A stretch of 64,000 bases of DNA, taken from contig JAFZKQ010000074.1 of assembly GCA_017553575.1 (NCBI GenBank), positions 62,001 through 126,000 of the forward strand, written 5' to 3'. Shown in pieces: positions 17,913 through 27,468 of this stretch. This stretch comes from Paludibacteraceae bacterium (lineage in GTDB: Bacteria; Bacteroidota; Bacteroidia; Bacteroidales; Paludibacteraceae). The notes below the pieces were generated by a model, which was given only the letters and a program-made list of their open reading frames with translations, made no database searches and was not told the DNA's origin. Position numbers and translations under genes: made by a program. The stretch's first letter is position 1; every line of letters starts with the position of its first letter.

Positions 17913-18257
17913 AAACTTAACTCTATGAATATGAGAAAAAAAGTTCCACTCCAACCATAAAATTATTTATTCACCAGCTATAATATGGAGTATAACAATA
18001 AAATTAAACGAATATAAGTATTTATAAGATTCAAAATACAAAAAAAATGAAAATGTTTCTTAATACAAAAGGAAATCCGGTATTCATCCGAACCATCTAA
18101 ATTACTTATTACCATTTTATTAGATATAAAAAATAGATAGGAAAACGAGATACGACTATCCAGACGCTAATTGGAATCAGCAGACCACAAATGATTGAAA
18201 AAATTGTTTTGACTTTCATATTCCAGAATAATTAAGTAAGTTTGTTTAAAGGAGGGG
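17913..18257. other. AT-rich intergenic region between divergent genes
   Basis: About 345 bp with no gene. It must hold the promoters of the VIT-VWA gene (minus strand) and the 18264 gene (plus strand), but I see no TAnnTTTG match that stands out. A good Shine-Dalgarno sequence, AAAGGAGGGG (18248-18257), precedes the next gene. Confidence 0.4.
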
Positions 18258-18263
18258 ATGATT

Positions 18264-19091
18264 ATGGAAACGGAGATTAATTACAATCAAGAGAAAAAAG
18301 ATAGAAGAGAGTGGGCTGTGATGCAGATTTTCCGCTCTTCCTACCCTGCGTTCCCCCTCGGCGAATTGAATAAATCGGAACGCCCAGACTTCCTTTTGCA
18401 ATCTAAAAAGGGACTGATAGGCATAGAATTAACCGAACTGAAATACGAACGTGAAGACAAAAAATTCAACCTCCGTGCACACGAAGACTTTTTGAGTGAA
18501 ATCATGGAAGGAGCCCAGGAGATTTTCGAGGCAAAAAGCGACCAAAAGTTAGTAGTGGACGTCCATTTCGCAAACGAGCTAGGTCCCATATTATCAGCAC
18601 CTTATTTTCCAGAAAAGGATGAAACCCTGATGAAGCAGGGACTGATGGAGGCAATTGCCAAAATAGTCTATGAAAACATGCCTGAATCAACGGGCATAAA
18701 ATACAAAGTGGACCGTTCATCGAAATATGGCGATCAAAATCTACCGTTGAAAATCGAGTCCATCTACATCCTCAACGTCACCGGAAGATTTGAGGAGGCT
18801 CTTTGGTATGCAGGCATCTCCACTATGGTAAAACCCCTTTCCATCGAAAGTATTTCGCAAAGATTGCGTGCAAAAGACCAAAAACTGCCTTTCTACAACA
18901 AGGAGTGCGTAGAAAATTGGCTTATCATCATCCAAAACAGTTTTTTGATGTCCAGTTCCTATGATCCTGTCACAGCTCAGAAGGCATTGAAACATTGCTA
19001 TAGCAGCCAATTCGACCGCGTATTTGTCTTCGAACGCAGCGAAGGGGGCATCACCCTACTCCGCACTAAAAAACGCCGAAAAAAAGGCTAA
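18264..19091 (+). CDS. Uncharacterised protein, possible PD-(D/E)XK fold
   Basis: I do not recognise this 275-residue protein. It is soluble, with no signal peptide. Residues 40-60 read RPDFLLQSKKGLIGIELTEL, which resembles the PD...(D/E)xK core of restriction-like nucleases, although the second motif reads ELTEL without the canonical Lys. The C-terminal end is strongly basic (KKRRKKG). The ATG at 18264 is preferred to one at 18258 because the AGGAGGGG sequence then has normal spacing. Both flanks are AT-rich gaps of more than 300 bp, so it stands alone. It could be a solitary defence or DNA-binding gene; this is speculation. Confidence 0.6.
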   Translation: METEINYNQEKKDRREWAVMQIFRSSYPAFPLGELNKSERPDFLLQSKKGLIGIELTELKYEREDKKFNLRAHEDFLSEIMEGAQEIFEAKSDQKLVVDVHFANELGPILSAPYFPEKDETLMKQGLMEAIAKIVYENMPESTGIKYKVDRSSKYGDQNLPLKIESIYILNVTGRFEEALWYAGISTMVKPLSIESISQRLRAKDQKLPFYNKECVENWLIIIQNSFLMSSSYDPVTAQKALKHCYSSQFDRVFVFERSEGGITLLRTKKRRKKG

Positions 19092-19588
19092 AAATGTCGT
19101 TCTTGACTGTGCAAAGAAATAAGAAGGACGGCGATTTCTTTTATCGAGATATTATGCGACCTAAAACATCTCTACATTTCGTTTGCAACTTTATATAATT
19201 TATATTTATTTATCATAACTTTATAATAACATATTTATTTAAAATTCTCATATTTTACAAAAAACTAAATAATCGATTTTTTAGATGGAATGGGCATTTT
19301 TTATCTATTTCACCCATTTTTACGACTATAAAAAAACGAGCTATATTAATAAGTTAATATCTTGATTTTCAAATAAATAAACAAATAATAGTCCTATTTT
19401 AAGGCTCCGTAGATAAGCTGAGAATTCAATATCCGATAAATGGATAAAGAGGACAAGCAAATATTCGATTCTCATGAAGTTTAAAATAGGGAAAATTCTA
19501 ATTTTAGAAGTAAAGAGACAAAGAAGATTTTGAAGCTTTAAAATTTAGAACGAAAAAGAAAATTCAAGGAGGATTCACCTTATTTTTC
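19092..19588. other. Very AT-rich intergenic region, possible origin-related DNA
   Basis: About 500 bp without a credible gene. The part at 19185-19275 is almost pure A+T, as in a duplex unwinding element. It lies 2 kb from the first parS site and directly upstream of uvrC. DnaA-box-like words are few and poor. Confidence 0.35.
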
Positions 19589-19596
19589 TAAATTTG
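19589..19596 (+). promoter_or_regulatory. -7 box for uvrC
   Basis: TAAATTTG matches TAnnTTTG and is followed by GCAAATTAG. The start codon at 19624 lies 27 nt downstream. An in-frame TTG at 19594 overlaps this box and so cannot be the start if the box is used. Confidence 0.6.
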
Positions 19597-19623
19597 CAAA
19601 TTAGCATTTTTACTCCGAATTTT

Positions 19624-21477
19624 ATGGAAGAAGTAGTAAATACAAAAATCAGGGAAATCGTTTTATCGCTTCCCGAAAGTCCAGGCGTGTACCAATATTT
19701 CAACAGCAAAAATGAAATCATATACGTTGGTAAGGCGGTAAACTTAAAAAGGCGCGTCTCCTCCTACTTCAATAAATTTCAAGATTCGGTCAAGGTAAGA
19801 GTTCTGGTCAAACAGATAGCCGACATCAAATACATTGTCGTGCCAACGGAGCAAGATGCCCTCCTGCTTGAAAACAGCTTGATCAAAAAGCATCAACCCC
19901 GCTACAACATACTATTGAAGGATGACAAAACGTATCCATGGATCTGCGTAAAGAACGAACCTTTTCCAAGGGTATTCAAAACGAGAAGCGTAGTGAAAGA
20001 TGGTTCCTACTATTTCGGACCATACACCTACATCCCGGCAATGAAGACAGTCCTTGAGTTAGTGCACAATCTTTACCAGTTGCGCACTTGTAAACTAAAA
20101 CTTACAGACGAAGGAATCAAGCAAGGCCGCTTCAAAGTATGCCTGCAATACCACATCAAAAAATGCAAAGGTTGCTGCGAAGGAATGCAAGAGAAAGAGG
20201 AGTATGACAAAAACATCGAAGAGATAAAATACATTCTGAAGGGGGAACTCGACAAAATTGAAAACTATCTCAAAAAAGAGATGACAAAAGCAGCCGAGGA
20301 ACTTCGGTTTGAAGAGGCACAGTTGATGAAGGAAAAACTCGTATCCATCGAAAATTATCGTTCAAAATCAACCATCGTCAACCCTACCCTAAGCAATGTG
20401 GACACCTTCGGAATTGAAATAGAAGATGACGAAGCCTTTGTCAACTATTTAAAGGTAACCAACGGCACCATATCGCAAGCCTACACCTTCGAATATAAAA
20501 TTCGGACAGACGAAGAGAAAGAAGAAATATTGGCGAGTGCCATCACTGAAATGCGCAAACGATTCGGCAGCAACGCCCGCGAAATTTTAGTACCCTTCGA
20601 GATTGGTTTCCAATTCGGCAACGCAACCGTGACAGTGCCACAAAGAGGCGACAAAAAGAAATTGCTCGACCTTTCGCTCCAAAACGTGAAACAATACAAA
20701 TTCGATCGAATGAAACAGATGGAAAAGTTCAATCCGGAGCAGCGGGCAACAAAACTTCTAAAAGCCGTCCAAGAGATTTTGAAGCTGAAAGAACTCCCCA
20801 TCCACATCGAGTGTTTTGACAATTCCAACATTCAAGGATCGGATGCTGTGGCAGCTTGCGTGGTCTATAAAATGGCCAAGCCATCGAAAAAAGATTATCG
20901 AAAATACATCATCAAAACTGTGGAAGGACCAGACGACTACGCTTCCATGCGGGAGGTTGTCCAACGAAGATATAAACGAATGATTGAAGAAGAGTCTCCT
21001 CTTCCCAACCTGATTATAGCTGATGGAGGCATCGGACAAATGGAAGTGATACGAGAAGTGATAGAAGATGAACTTCATTTAAACATTCCTATTGCAGGTT
21101 TGGCAAAAAATGACAAACACCGCACACAAGAATTGCTATTTGGTTTTCCTCCCCTTGTCGTAGGGCTCGATCCAAACAACCAAACATTTAGATTTTTTGC
21201 CTCCATCCAAGATGAAGTACACCGTTTTGCTATCCAATTTCATCGTGACAAACGGAGTAAAAGTCAAATTAAATCTGAATTGGAGATTCCAGGCATTGGT
21301 CCGAAAACCCAAGAACAACTCATCAAAAAATTCAAAAGTGTTAAAAGAATCAAGGCTCTCTCATTAGATGAGATAGCAGAAGAAATTGGTCCAGCCAAAG
21401 CAAAAATCATCTTCGACCACTTCCATACAAAAGATGACAAAACAGAAAATCAGAATAACGAAATAAATTTAAAATAA
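19624..21477 (+). CDS. uvrC: UvrABC excinuclease subunit C
   Basis: This nuclease subunit of nucleotide excision repair cuts DNA on both sides of a lesion bound by UvrB. It has 617 residues, a normal length. An N-terminal GIY-YIG domain (PGVYQYF...IYVGKAVNLKRR) makes the 3' cut. Next come a Cys-containing region (CLQYHIKKCKGCC), a UVR motif (FEEAQLMKEKL) and an RNase H-like domain with ECFDNSNIQG and LIIADGG (5' cut). C-terminal helix-hairpin-helix repeats (EIPGIGPKTQEQL) bind DNA. The start at 19624 (MEEVVNT) follows the promoter box. The first parS site lies just after the stop. Confidence 0.95.
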   Translation: MEEVVNTKIREIVLSLPESPGVYQYFNSKNEIIYVGKAVNLKRRVSSYFNKFQDSVKVRVLVKQIADIKYIVVPTEQDALLLENSLIKKHQPRYNILLKDDKTYPWICVKNEPFPRVFKTRSVVKDGSYYFGPYTYIPAMKTVLELVHNLYQLRTCKLKLTDEGIKQGRFKVCLQYHIKKCKGCCEGMQEKEEYDKNIEEIKYILKGELDKIENYLKKEMTKAAEELRFEEAQLMKEKLVSIENYRSKSTIVNPTLSNVDTFGIEIEDDEAFVNYLKVTNGTISQAYTFEYKIRTDEEKEEILASAITEMRKRFGSNAREILVPFEIGFQFGNATVTVPQRGDKKKLLDLSLQNVKQYKFDRMKQMEKFNPEQRATKLLKAVQEILKLKELPIHIECFDNSNIQGSDAVAACVVYKMAKPSKKDYRKYIIKTVEGPDDYASMREVVQRRYKRMIEEESPLPNLIIADGGIGQMEVIREVIEDELHLNIPIAGLAKNDKHRTQELLFGFPPLVVGLDPNNQTFRFFASIQDEVHRFAIQFHRDKRSKSQIKSELEIPGIGPKTQEQLIKKFKSVKRIKALSLDEIAEEIGPAKAKIIFDHFHTKDDKTENQNNEINLK

Positions 21478-21482
21478 TGCAA

Positions 21483-21498
21483 TGTTCCACGTGGAACA
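21483..21498. promoter_or_regulatory. parS: parS site 1 (ParB binding)
   Basis: The perfect 16-bp palindrome TGTTCCACGTGGAACA fits the widely conserved parS consensus TGTTnCACGTGnAACA. It sits between uvrC and dtd, 18 nt before the dtd start. Confidence 0.9.
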
Positions 21499-21516
21499 TC
21501 ATAAAAAAATAAAAAT

Positions 21517-21969
21517 ATGAGAATCGTAATTCAACGGGTAACACATGCTTCCGTTACTATTGAAGGCAAAGTAAAGTCGAAGATAGGAAACGGACTATTG
21601 GTATTAGTCGGCATTGAAGACAGAGACACGAAAGAGGATGCTGAATGGTTGGCTGGAAAGATAGTCAATATCCGTATATTCAACGATGAAAACGGCGTAA
21701 TGAACAAATCCGTTTTGGATATAGATGGAGAGATATTAGTGGTAAGTCAATTCACCCTCCAAGCCCTGACAAAAAAGGGAAACCGTCCATCTTACATCAG
21801 AGCCTCCAAAGCAGACTTCGCCATTCCGATGTACGAATACTTCTGCGATAAAGTCAGAGAACAACTAAAAAAGGAGATTGGAACAGGTGAATTCGGAGCG
21901 GACATGAAAGTAGAACTGTTGAACGATGGACCAGTCACAATCTGGATAGATTCTCAAAATAGAGAATAA
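21517..21969 (+). CDS. dtd: D-aminoacyl-tRNA deacylase
   Basis: This cytoplasmic proofreading enzyme of 150 residues hydrolyses D-amino acids (and Gly from tRNA-Ala) off tRNAs. It opens MRIVIQRV and carries the two signature motifs SQFTL (catalytic Thr) and NDGPVTIWI, whose Gly-cisPro pair excludes L-amino acids. It is full length. The gene follows uvrC by 39 nt, with a parS site in the gap, so it may be read from the uvrC promoter. In other Bacteroidales uvrC, dtd, a mazG-like gene and deoC often lie together; here the last two are 7-8 kb away on the other strand. Confidence 0.95.
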   Translation: MRIVIQRVTHASVTIEGKVKSKIGNGLLVLVGIEDRDTKEDAEWLAGKIVNIRIFNDENGVMNKSVLDIDGEILVVSQFTLQALTKKGNRPSYIRASKADFAIPMYEYFCDKVREQLKKEIGTGEFGADMKVELLNDGPVTIWIDSQNRE

Positions 21970-22003
21970 AGGCTCTATACTTTCAACAGAAAAAGCATTA
22001 TTA

Positions 22004-22011
22004 TAACTTTG
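22004..22011 (+). promoter_or_regulatory. -7 box for the U32 peptidase gene
   Basis: TAACTTTG matches TAnnTTTG; TTTC (21981-21984) lies 19 nt upstream as a near -33 box. The start codon is 29 nt downstream. Confidence 0.55.
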
Positions 22012-22040
22012 CAAAAGGAAAGAAACAAAAACAAAATAGA

Positions 22041-23309
22041 ATGCAGCTAAAAAGGGAAGACTTTGAAATCATGGCTCCAGTTGGCTCCTACGAAAGCCTT
22101 CAAGCAGCCATCCAATCAGGTGCAAACTCTGTCTACTTCGGCATTGAAAATTTGAACATGAGGTCACGCTCAGCAAGCAACTTCAATACCGACGACCTAA
22201 GGGGGATAGTCAGGATCTGCAAAGAAAACAACATCAAGAGTTATCTCACCGTCAACACAGTCATATATAACGATGACTTGGAGTTGATGCGAAAAATAGT
22301 GGACACAGCCAAAGAGGTGGAAGTCTCCGCCATCATTGCAGCTGATGTTGCCGTTATGCTTTATGCTTACCAACAAGGAGTAGAAGTACACCTCTCTACT
22401 CAACTCAACATAGCTAATGTAGAGGCACTGAAATTCTACTCGCAATTTGCCGACGTAGTAGTTTTAGCACGAGAACTAAACATGGAACAAGTGGCCAATA
22501 TATGGAAAGCCATCAATGAAGAACAAATCAAAGGACCCAAAGGTGAACTCATCAGAATCGAAATGTTCTGCCATGGAGCCCTCTGTATGGCTGTCTCCGG
22601 AAAATGCTACTTGAGCCTTCATGAACTGAACGCCTCTGCCAACAGAGGAGCCTGCTATCAAGTATGTCGACATGGATACCGTCTATATGATGACGAACGA
22701 GATATTGAAATCAAGGTGGAAAACCAATACCTCATGTCGCCGAAAGACCTTAAAACTATCCATTTCATCAACAAATTGATTGATTCAGGTGTAAGAGTGA
22801 TGAAAATAGAAGGTCGCGCAAGAGGACCTGAATATGTAAAAACAGTCGTAGGCTGTTATAATGAAGCCATTAATTCTTATCTTGACGGAACATTCAGCGA
22901 GGAAAAGATAACTGAATGGGATGAACGATTGAAGAGAGTCTTCAACCGTGGATTTTGGAATGGCTATTACTTAGGTCAACGTTTGGGTGAATGGAGTTCG
23001 ACTTATGGTTCGGAAGCTACCAAAAGAAAAGTATACGTTGGAAAGGGTATAAAATACTATTCAAAATTAGGAGTTGCCGAATTCTTGGTTGAAACAAAAT
23101 TCGGAATCAAGAAAGGCGATGAAATCATCATTATGGGTCCAACCACCGGAGTCATTGAACTGAAAGTGGAGGAACTCCAAGTAGATTGCAAACCAGCTGA
23201 CACTTGCGAACGCGGAACAGCCTTTTCAATACCAGTTCCTTGTAAAATTCGTCCTTCAGACAAACTTTACAAAATGGTAGACGCATCTGAGGTTCCCAAC
23301 AATCAATAA
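22041..23309 (+). CDS. Peptidase U32 family protein, TrhP-like
   Basis: This 422-residue cytoplasmic protein belongs to the U32 family. In E. coli its relatives TrhP (YegQ) and RlhA help add hydroxyl groups to tRNA or rRNA bases rather than acting as peptidases. It opens with MAPVGSYESLQAAIQSGAN and carries the family cysteines in CHGALC, SGKC and CYQVCR, which probably bind an iron-sulphur cluster. The motif VMKIEGR follows. The C-terminal beta-barrel part (about 330-420) is typical. By length and motif pattern it is nearer TrhP than collagenase PrtC, though the exact substrate is not certain. It has its own promoter and a terminator overlapping the parS pair region. Confidence 0.85.
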   Translation: MQLKREDFEIMAPVGSYESLQAAIQSGANSVYFGIENLNMRSRSASNFNTDDLRGIVRICKENNIKSYLTVNTVIYNDDLELMRKIVDTAKEVEVSAIIAADVAVMLYAYQQGVEVHLSTQLNIANVEALKFYSQFADVVVLARELNMEQVANIWKAINEEQIKGPKGELIRIEMFCHGALCMAVSGKCYLSLHELNASANRGACYQVCRHGYRLYDDERDIEIKVENQYLMSPKDLKTIHFINKLIDSGVRVMKIEGRARGPEYVKTVVGCYNEAINSYLDGTFSEEKITEWDERLKRVFNRGFWNGYYLGQRLGEWSSTYGSEATKRKVYVGKGIKYYSKLGVAEFLVETKFGIKKGDEIIIMGPTTGVIELKVEELQVDCKPADTCERGTAFSIPVPCKIRPSDKLYKMVDASEVPNNQ

Positions 23310-23311
23310 AA

Positions 23312-23327
23312 TGTTCCACGTGGAACA
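23312..23327. promoter_or_regulatory. parS: parS site 2 (ParB binding)
   Basis: Identical 16-bp palindrome TGTTCCACGTGGAACA, starting 3 nt after the U32 gene stop. Confidence 0.9.
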
Positions 23328-23348
23328 TAGCTATTATTTCAAAAATCG

Positions 23349-23378
23349 ACTGCATTCTTCGAATGCAGTTTACTTTTC
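23349..23378 (+). terminator. Terminator between the U32 gene and dusB
   Basis: A perfect 9-bp stem, ACTGCATTC with GAATGCAGT around a TTC loop, is followed by TTACTTTT. It lies between two parS sites. Confidence 0.65.
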
Positions 23379-23384
23379 ACCGAA

Positions 23385-23400
23385 TGTTCCACGTGGAACA
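23385..23400. promoter_or_regulatory. parS: parS site 3 (ParB binding)
   Basis: Identical 16-bp palindrome, 57 nt after site 2 and 17 nt before the dusB start. Two parS sites this close should nucleate ParB strongly. Confidence 0.9.
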
Positions 23401-23417
23401 CTATAAAAAATAGTAGT

Positions 23418-24401
23418 ATGAAAATAGGTAACATAGAATTCGACAAGTACCCACTATTTCTCGCTCCTATGGAGGATGTGACAGACCCCTCTTTCAGAGC
23501 TGCCTGCAAAAAATTTGGCGCCGATATGGTCTATACTGAATTTGTGTCGGCCGATGCATTGATAAGAAACGTAGAAAGCACCGAGAGGAAACTCAACATC
23601 AATGAGAAAGAACGACCTGTTGTAATTCAACTCTACGGAAGAGAACCAGAACCCATTGCCGAAGCAGCACAAAAAGCCGCTGAAGCAAAACCTGACATTA
23701 TAGACTTGAACTTCGGTTGCCCCGTCAAAAAAGTGGCAGGAAAAGGTGGAGGTGCAGGATTACTTAAGGATATACCAAAACTACTAGAAATAGTAAAGGC
23801 AGTGGTAAAGGCAGTGAATATTCCGGTCACTGTCAAGACCAGGCTTGGCTGGGATGAAAACAACAAAATCATCACTACCCTGGCTGAACAAATCCAGGAT
23901 TGCGGCGCACAAGCACTGGCTATTCATGGAAGAACTCGGTCACAAATGTACACGGGCGAAGCTGACTGGACACTGATAGGCGAAGTAAAAAACAACCCTA
24001 GAATACATATTCCTATTATCGGAAACGGAGACGTCACCACCCCTGAACGAGCAAAAGAGTGCTTCGATAAATATGGAGTCGATGCTGTCATGATTGGACG
24101 AGGAAGCATCGGTAGACCTTGGATATTTGAAGAGATAAAGTATTATCTAAAAACAGGCGAACTCTTAGAGAAAAAGCCGTTTTCCTACTATTTGTCCATC
24201 ATCAAAAATTGCGTAGAGAAAAACATAGAATGGTTGGACGAGCAAAGAGGCATTACGCATTCCAGAAGACATTTGGCAGCCTCTCCCCTATTCAAAGGAA
24301 TCGACAATTTCAAACAAACTAGAATTGCCATGCTTAGAGCAAACACCAAAGAGGAATTGTTTTCAATTTTGGATAGCATAGAAAAAGAGTATAATTTGTA
24401 A
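23418..24401 (+). CDS. dusB: tRNA-dihydrouridine synthase
   Basis: This FMN-dependent enzyme of 327 residues reduces specific uridines in tRNA to dihydrouridine. The TIM-barrel signs are complete: LAPMEDVTDPSFR near the N-terminus, DLNFGCPVKKV with the catalytic Cys, VTVKTRLGW, IHGRTRSQMY, and the phosphate-binding IIGNGDV and MIGRGSIGRPWIF. The pattern fits the DusB branch common in Bacteroidota. No -7 box was seen in the 17 nt between parS site 3 and the start, so it may depend on read-through or an unrecognised promoter. It converges with polA. Confidence 0.93.
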   Translation: MKIGNIEFDKYPLFLAPMEDVTDPSFRAACKKFGADMVYTEFVSADALIRNVESTERKLNINEKERPVVIQLYGREPEPIAEAAQKAAEAKPDIIDLNFGCPVKKVAGKGGGAGLLKDIPKLLEIVKAVVKAVNIPVTVKTRLGWDENNKIITTLAEQIQDCGAQALAIHGRTRSQMYTGEADWTLIGEVKNNPRIHIPIIGNGDVTTPERAKECFDKYGVDAVMIGRGSIGRPWIFEEIKYYLKTGELLEKKPFSYYLSIIKNCVEKNIEWLDEQRGITHSRRHLAASPLFKGIDNFKQTRIAMLRANTKEELFSILDSIEKEYNL

Positions 24402-24541
24402 GATGCATTTGAATTTCCATTTAGTATTCCAATCAGGCTATAATCTCTTCGAGACAAAACTAGCATCGTTCCTAAATTGGAACAACGGAAATCGATTCAA
24501 AATTTCGTTTCACGAGAATCGCATATTTCTAAAGAAATGTA

Positions 24542-24557
24542 TGTTCCACGTGGAACA
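24542..24557. promoter_or_regulatory. parS: parS site 4 (ParB binding)
   Basis: Identical 16-bp palindrome in the gap between the convergent dusB and polA genes, 1.14 kb from site 3. Confidence 0.9.
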
Positions 24558-24624
24558 TCGAAAAATAAAAATTGACGGCAGGGATGTCGTCAATTTTTAT
24601 TTAAAGGAAAAGCTATATAATAAA

Positions 24625-24658
24625 ATTAAAAAAGCCCCACACTAAAGTGCAGGGCTTT
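24625..24658 (-). terminator. Terminator after polA
   Basis: A stem of AAAGCCC with GGGCTTT, plus inner CAC/GTG pairs (24631-24657), runs on the minus strand into TTTTTTAATTTT. Confidence 0.8.
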
Positions 24659-24683
24659 GAACTGTTTCGTATCCTCAATATGA

Positions 24684-27449
24684 TTAATGTGCCACTAACC
24701 AATTCTCACCCACTCCACATTCAGCAATTAAAGGAACACTTAATTTGATGGCCGACTGCATTTCTGAAACTACAATGTGTTTTACCATATACAATTCATC
24801 TTGGTAAACATTAAAGTTCAATTCGTCATGAACCTGCAAAGTCATCTGTGAACGAAGGCCATTTTCTATAAACTTCCGATGGATATTCACCATAGCAATT
24901 TTTATGATGTCAGCCGCTGTTCCTTGTATAGGAGCATTGATAGCATTTCGTTCGGCATAACCACGAACCACACTATTACGAGAATTTATATCTGGCAAAT
25001 ATCTCTTTCTACCAAAAAGCGTCTCAACATAACCAGACTGACGAGCAAGTTCGATGGAACTATCCATATAAGATTTGATTTGAGGATAAGTCTCAAAATA
25101 ACCATCAATCAACTCTTTTGCTTCTGCACGAGGAATGTTCAATCGCTCTGCCAAACCAAAAACTGAGATTCCATATATGATACCAAAATTAGCTGTCTTC
25201 GCCTTCCTTCGCATATCCTTCGTAACCTCCTCAATCGGTACTTTATAAATTTTCGCAGCTGTAGCCGCATGAATATCTTCGCCAGAATTAAATGCTTCCA
25301 ACATATTTTTGTCCTGACTTAGATGAGCCATGATACGCAATTCAATCTGAGAATAATCGGCCGAGAAAAAGACACAACCCTCATCGGCGATAAATGATTT
25401 ACGAATCTCCCTACCCTCTTCGTCACGAATAGGAATATTCTGCAAATTGGGATTACTTGAACTTAAGCGACCCGTCGATGTGACCGTTTGATTATAGGAA
25501 GTATGAATCTTACCAGTTCGTGAATTAATAAGAGTTGGCAAGGTGTCGATATAAGTCGAAAGTAATTTCTTTAATCCACGATACTCTAAAATTTTATCGA
25601 TTACTTCATGCTTTCCTCGTAACGATTCAAGCACCTCCTCAGAAGTTGAATATTGCCCCGTCTTCGTTTTTCTTCCCTTATCAACAATCTTCAAACGATC
25701 AAAAATCAATTCGCCCACCTGCTTAGGAGAACCAACATTAAACTCATAACCAGCCAACTTGTATATCTCCTGCTCAATATCCAAAAGTTGATTAGTCATT
25801 GAAATGGACGACTGCTTAAGAGAATCAACATCAATACGGACACCGTTATACTCCATTTGCGCCAAGACCTCCATCAATGGCATCTCTATCTCATAAAACA
25901 ATTTTTCAAGATGATTTTTCTCTATCTCTTTTTCAAGAATGTTTTTCAACTTCAATGTCACATCAGCATCTTCTGAAGCATAATCGCAAAGTTTATTGAT
26001 ATCAACATTACGAATTGGTGTTTGCCCCTTACCCTTCGGACCACAAAGGTCTTCATAAGTAATCGTCTTATACTTCAAATAAATCTCAGCAAGATAGTCC
26101 ATGCCATGACGCAGTTCGGGCTGAATCAAATAATGGGCAATCATTGTATCAAACAACTTACCTTTCAACTCAACGCCATACTGTTTCAACATCAATAAAT
26201 CAAACTTGATATTTTGTCCAATCTTTGCAATCGAATTATTTTCAAAAATAGGTTTGAAACTATCCACTACTTTTTGAGCTTCTTCCCTATTTGCTGGAAT
26301 GGAAACGAAATATGCCTCCCCTTCCTTCCATGCAAAGGAAATTCCGACCAAATCTGCCGAAAATACATCAGTACCCGTCGTTTCCGTGTCAAAACAGAAA
26401 AATTCCTGACTAGAAATTTCGACCAAAAAATGGGCTATTTTCTCTTCATTATCAATCAATTGATAGGTGTGAGGAGTCGAATTTAAGTCGCTGAGATTTG
26501 AATATTTAATTTCGCCTGACTCATTGTCCACGAATTCTTCAAACAAAGAGGGTTGAAGAGAGGCTTTTTTCTCAATTTTTTGAGCAGGCTCCAATTTTGA
26601 AAGCAAAGCCTTAAATTCTAATTCAGAATACAACTTTTTCAGTTCCTCTTTGTTAGGAGATTTAAGGAGCAACTCCTCTTCGTCAAACTCAATGGGAACA
26701 TCCTGACGAATAGTTGCCAAAAATTTAGAAAAGTTGATTTTTTCAACATTTTCTTCCACCTTCTTTTTCAAAGCACCCTTCAATTGATCTGTCGATTGAA
26801 GAAGATTGTCAATTGAACCAAAATCAGCCAACAACTTGGCGGCCGTCTTCTCTCCCACCCCAGGACAACCAGGAATATTATCGGAAGTATCACCCATCAA
26901 ACCCAAAAGATCGATGACTTGTTCAGGAGAATCCAAATTCCATTTAGCCTTGACTCCTTCCACATCGAGCGTTTCATAACCGCCTCCATGCTTCGGACGA
27001 TAGATGAAAATGTTTTCAGTAACCAACTGGGCATAATCCTTGTCGGGAGTCAACATATACACCTTGAAATCATGCTTTTCAGCCATTTTGGCCAAAGTTC
27101 CCACGACATCATCCGCCTCAAATCCAGCCACCTCAAGAATTGGAATATTGTAAGCCTTGACAACCTCCTTAATAATTGGTATAGAAGCCTTTATATCTTC
27201 TGGAGTAGCTTCTCGCTGTGCCTTGTACGCTTCATAGGCCTCATGCCGAAAAGTAGGTCCGGAAGGATCAAAACAAACAGCAATATGTGTTGGGGACTGT
27301 GATTTCAACACATCCTCCAACGTATTGACAAAACCAAGGATAGCCGATGTGTTCATACCCTTGGAATTGATTCTCGGATTTTTTATAAAAGCATAATATG
27401 ATCGATAAATCAACGCATAAGCATCGATCAAAAAGAGTTTTTTCTCCAT
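24684..27449 (-). CDS. polA: DNA polymerase I
   Basis: This repair and Okazaki-fragment processing polymerase has 921 residues, the normal full length. The 5'-3' exonuclease domain (about 1-290) begins FLIDAYALIYRSYYAF and has a complete GDTSDNIPG/GVGEKTA region. The 3'-5' proofreading domain (about 325-510) keeps the acidic residues in FDTETTG, so proofreading looks active. The polymerase domain carries motif A (SADYSQIELR), the O-helix segment RRKAKTANFGIIYG and motif C (LQVHDEL). It lies on the minus strand, converges with dusB and is followed by a good terminator. A -7 box is 19 nt upstream. Confidence 0.96.
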   Translation of the reverse strand: MEKKLFLIDAYALIYRSYYAFIKNPRINSKGMNTSAILGFVNTLEDVLKSQSPTHIAVCFDPSGPTFRHEAYEAYKAQREATPEDIKASIPIIKEVVKAYNIPILEVAGFEADDVVGTLAKMAEKHDFKVYMLTPDKDYAQLVTENIFIYRPKHGGGYETLDVEGVKAKWNLDSPEQVIDLLGLMGDTSDNIPGCPGVGEKTAAKLLADFGSIDNLLQSTDQLKGALKKKVEENVEKINFSKFLATIRQDVPIEFDEEELLLKSPNKEELKKLYSELEFKALLSKLEPAQKIEKKASLQPSLFEEFVDNESGEIKYSNLSDLNSTPHTYQLIDNEEKIAHFLVEISSQEFFCFDTETTGTDVFSADLVGISFAWKEGEAYFVSIPANREEAQKVVDSFKPIFENNSIAKIGQNIKFDLLMLKQYGVELKGKLFDTMIAHYLIQPELRHGMDYLAEIYLKYKTITYEDLCGPKGKGQTPIRNVDINKLCDYASEDADVTLKLKNILEKEIEKNHLEKLFYEIEMPLMEVLAQMEYNGVRIDVDSLKQSSISMTNQLLDIEQEIYKLAGYEFNVGSPKQVGELIFDRLKIVDKGRKTKTGQYSTSEEVLESLRGKHEVIDKILEYRGLKKLLSTYIDTLPTLINSRTGKIHTSYNQTVTSTGRLSSSNPNLQNIPIRDEEGREIRKSFIADEGCVFFSADYSQIELRIMAHLSQDKNMLEAFNSGEDIHAATAAKIYKVPIEEVTKDMRRKAKTANFGIIYGISVFGLAERLNIPRAEAKELIDGYFETYPQIKSYMDSSIELARQSGYVETLFGRKRYLPDINSRNSVVRGYAERNAINAPIQGTAADIIKIAMVNIHRKFIENGLRSQMTLQVHDELNFNVYQDELYMVKHIVVSEMQSAIKLSVPLIAECGVGENWLVAH

Positions 27450-27468
27450 AAAAGAACATTATTTAAGA

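Noticed and set aside
24403..24645. An 80-codon frame between dusB and polA
   Set aside because: It contains parS site 4 and the polA terminator region; no protein-like sequence.
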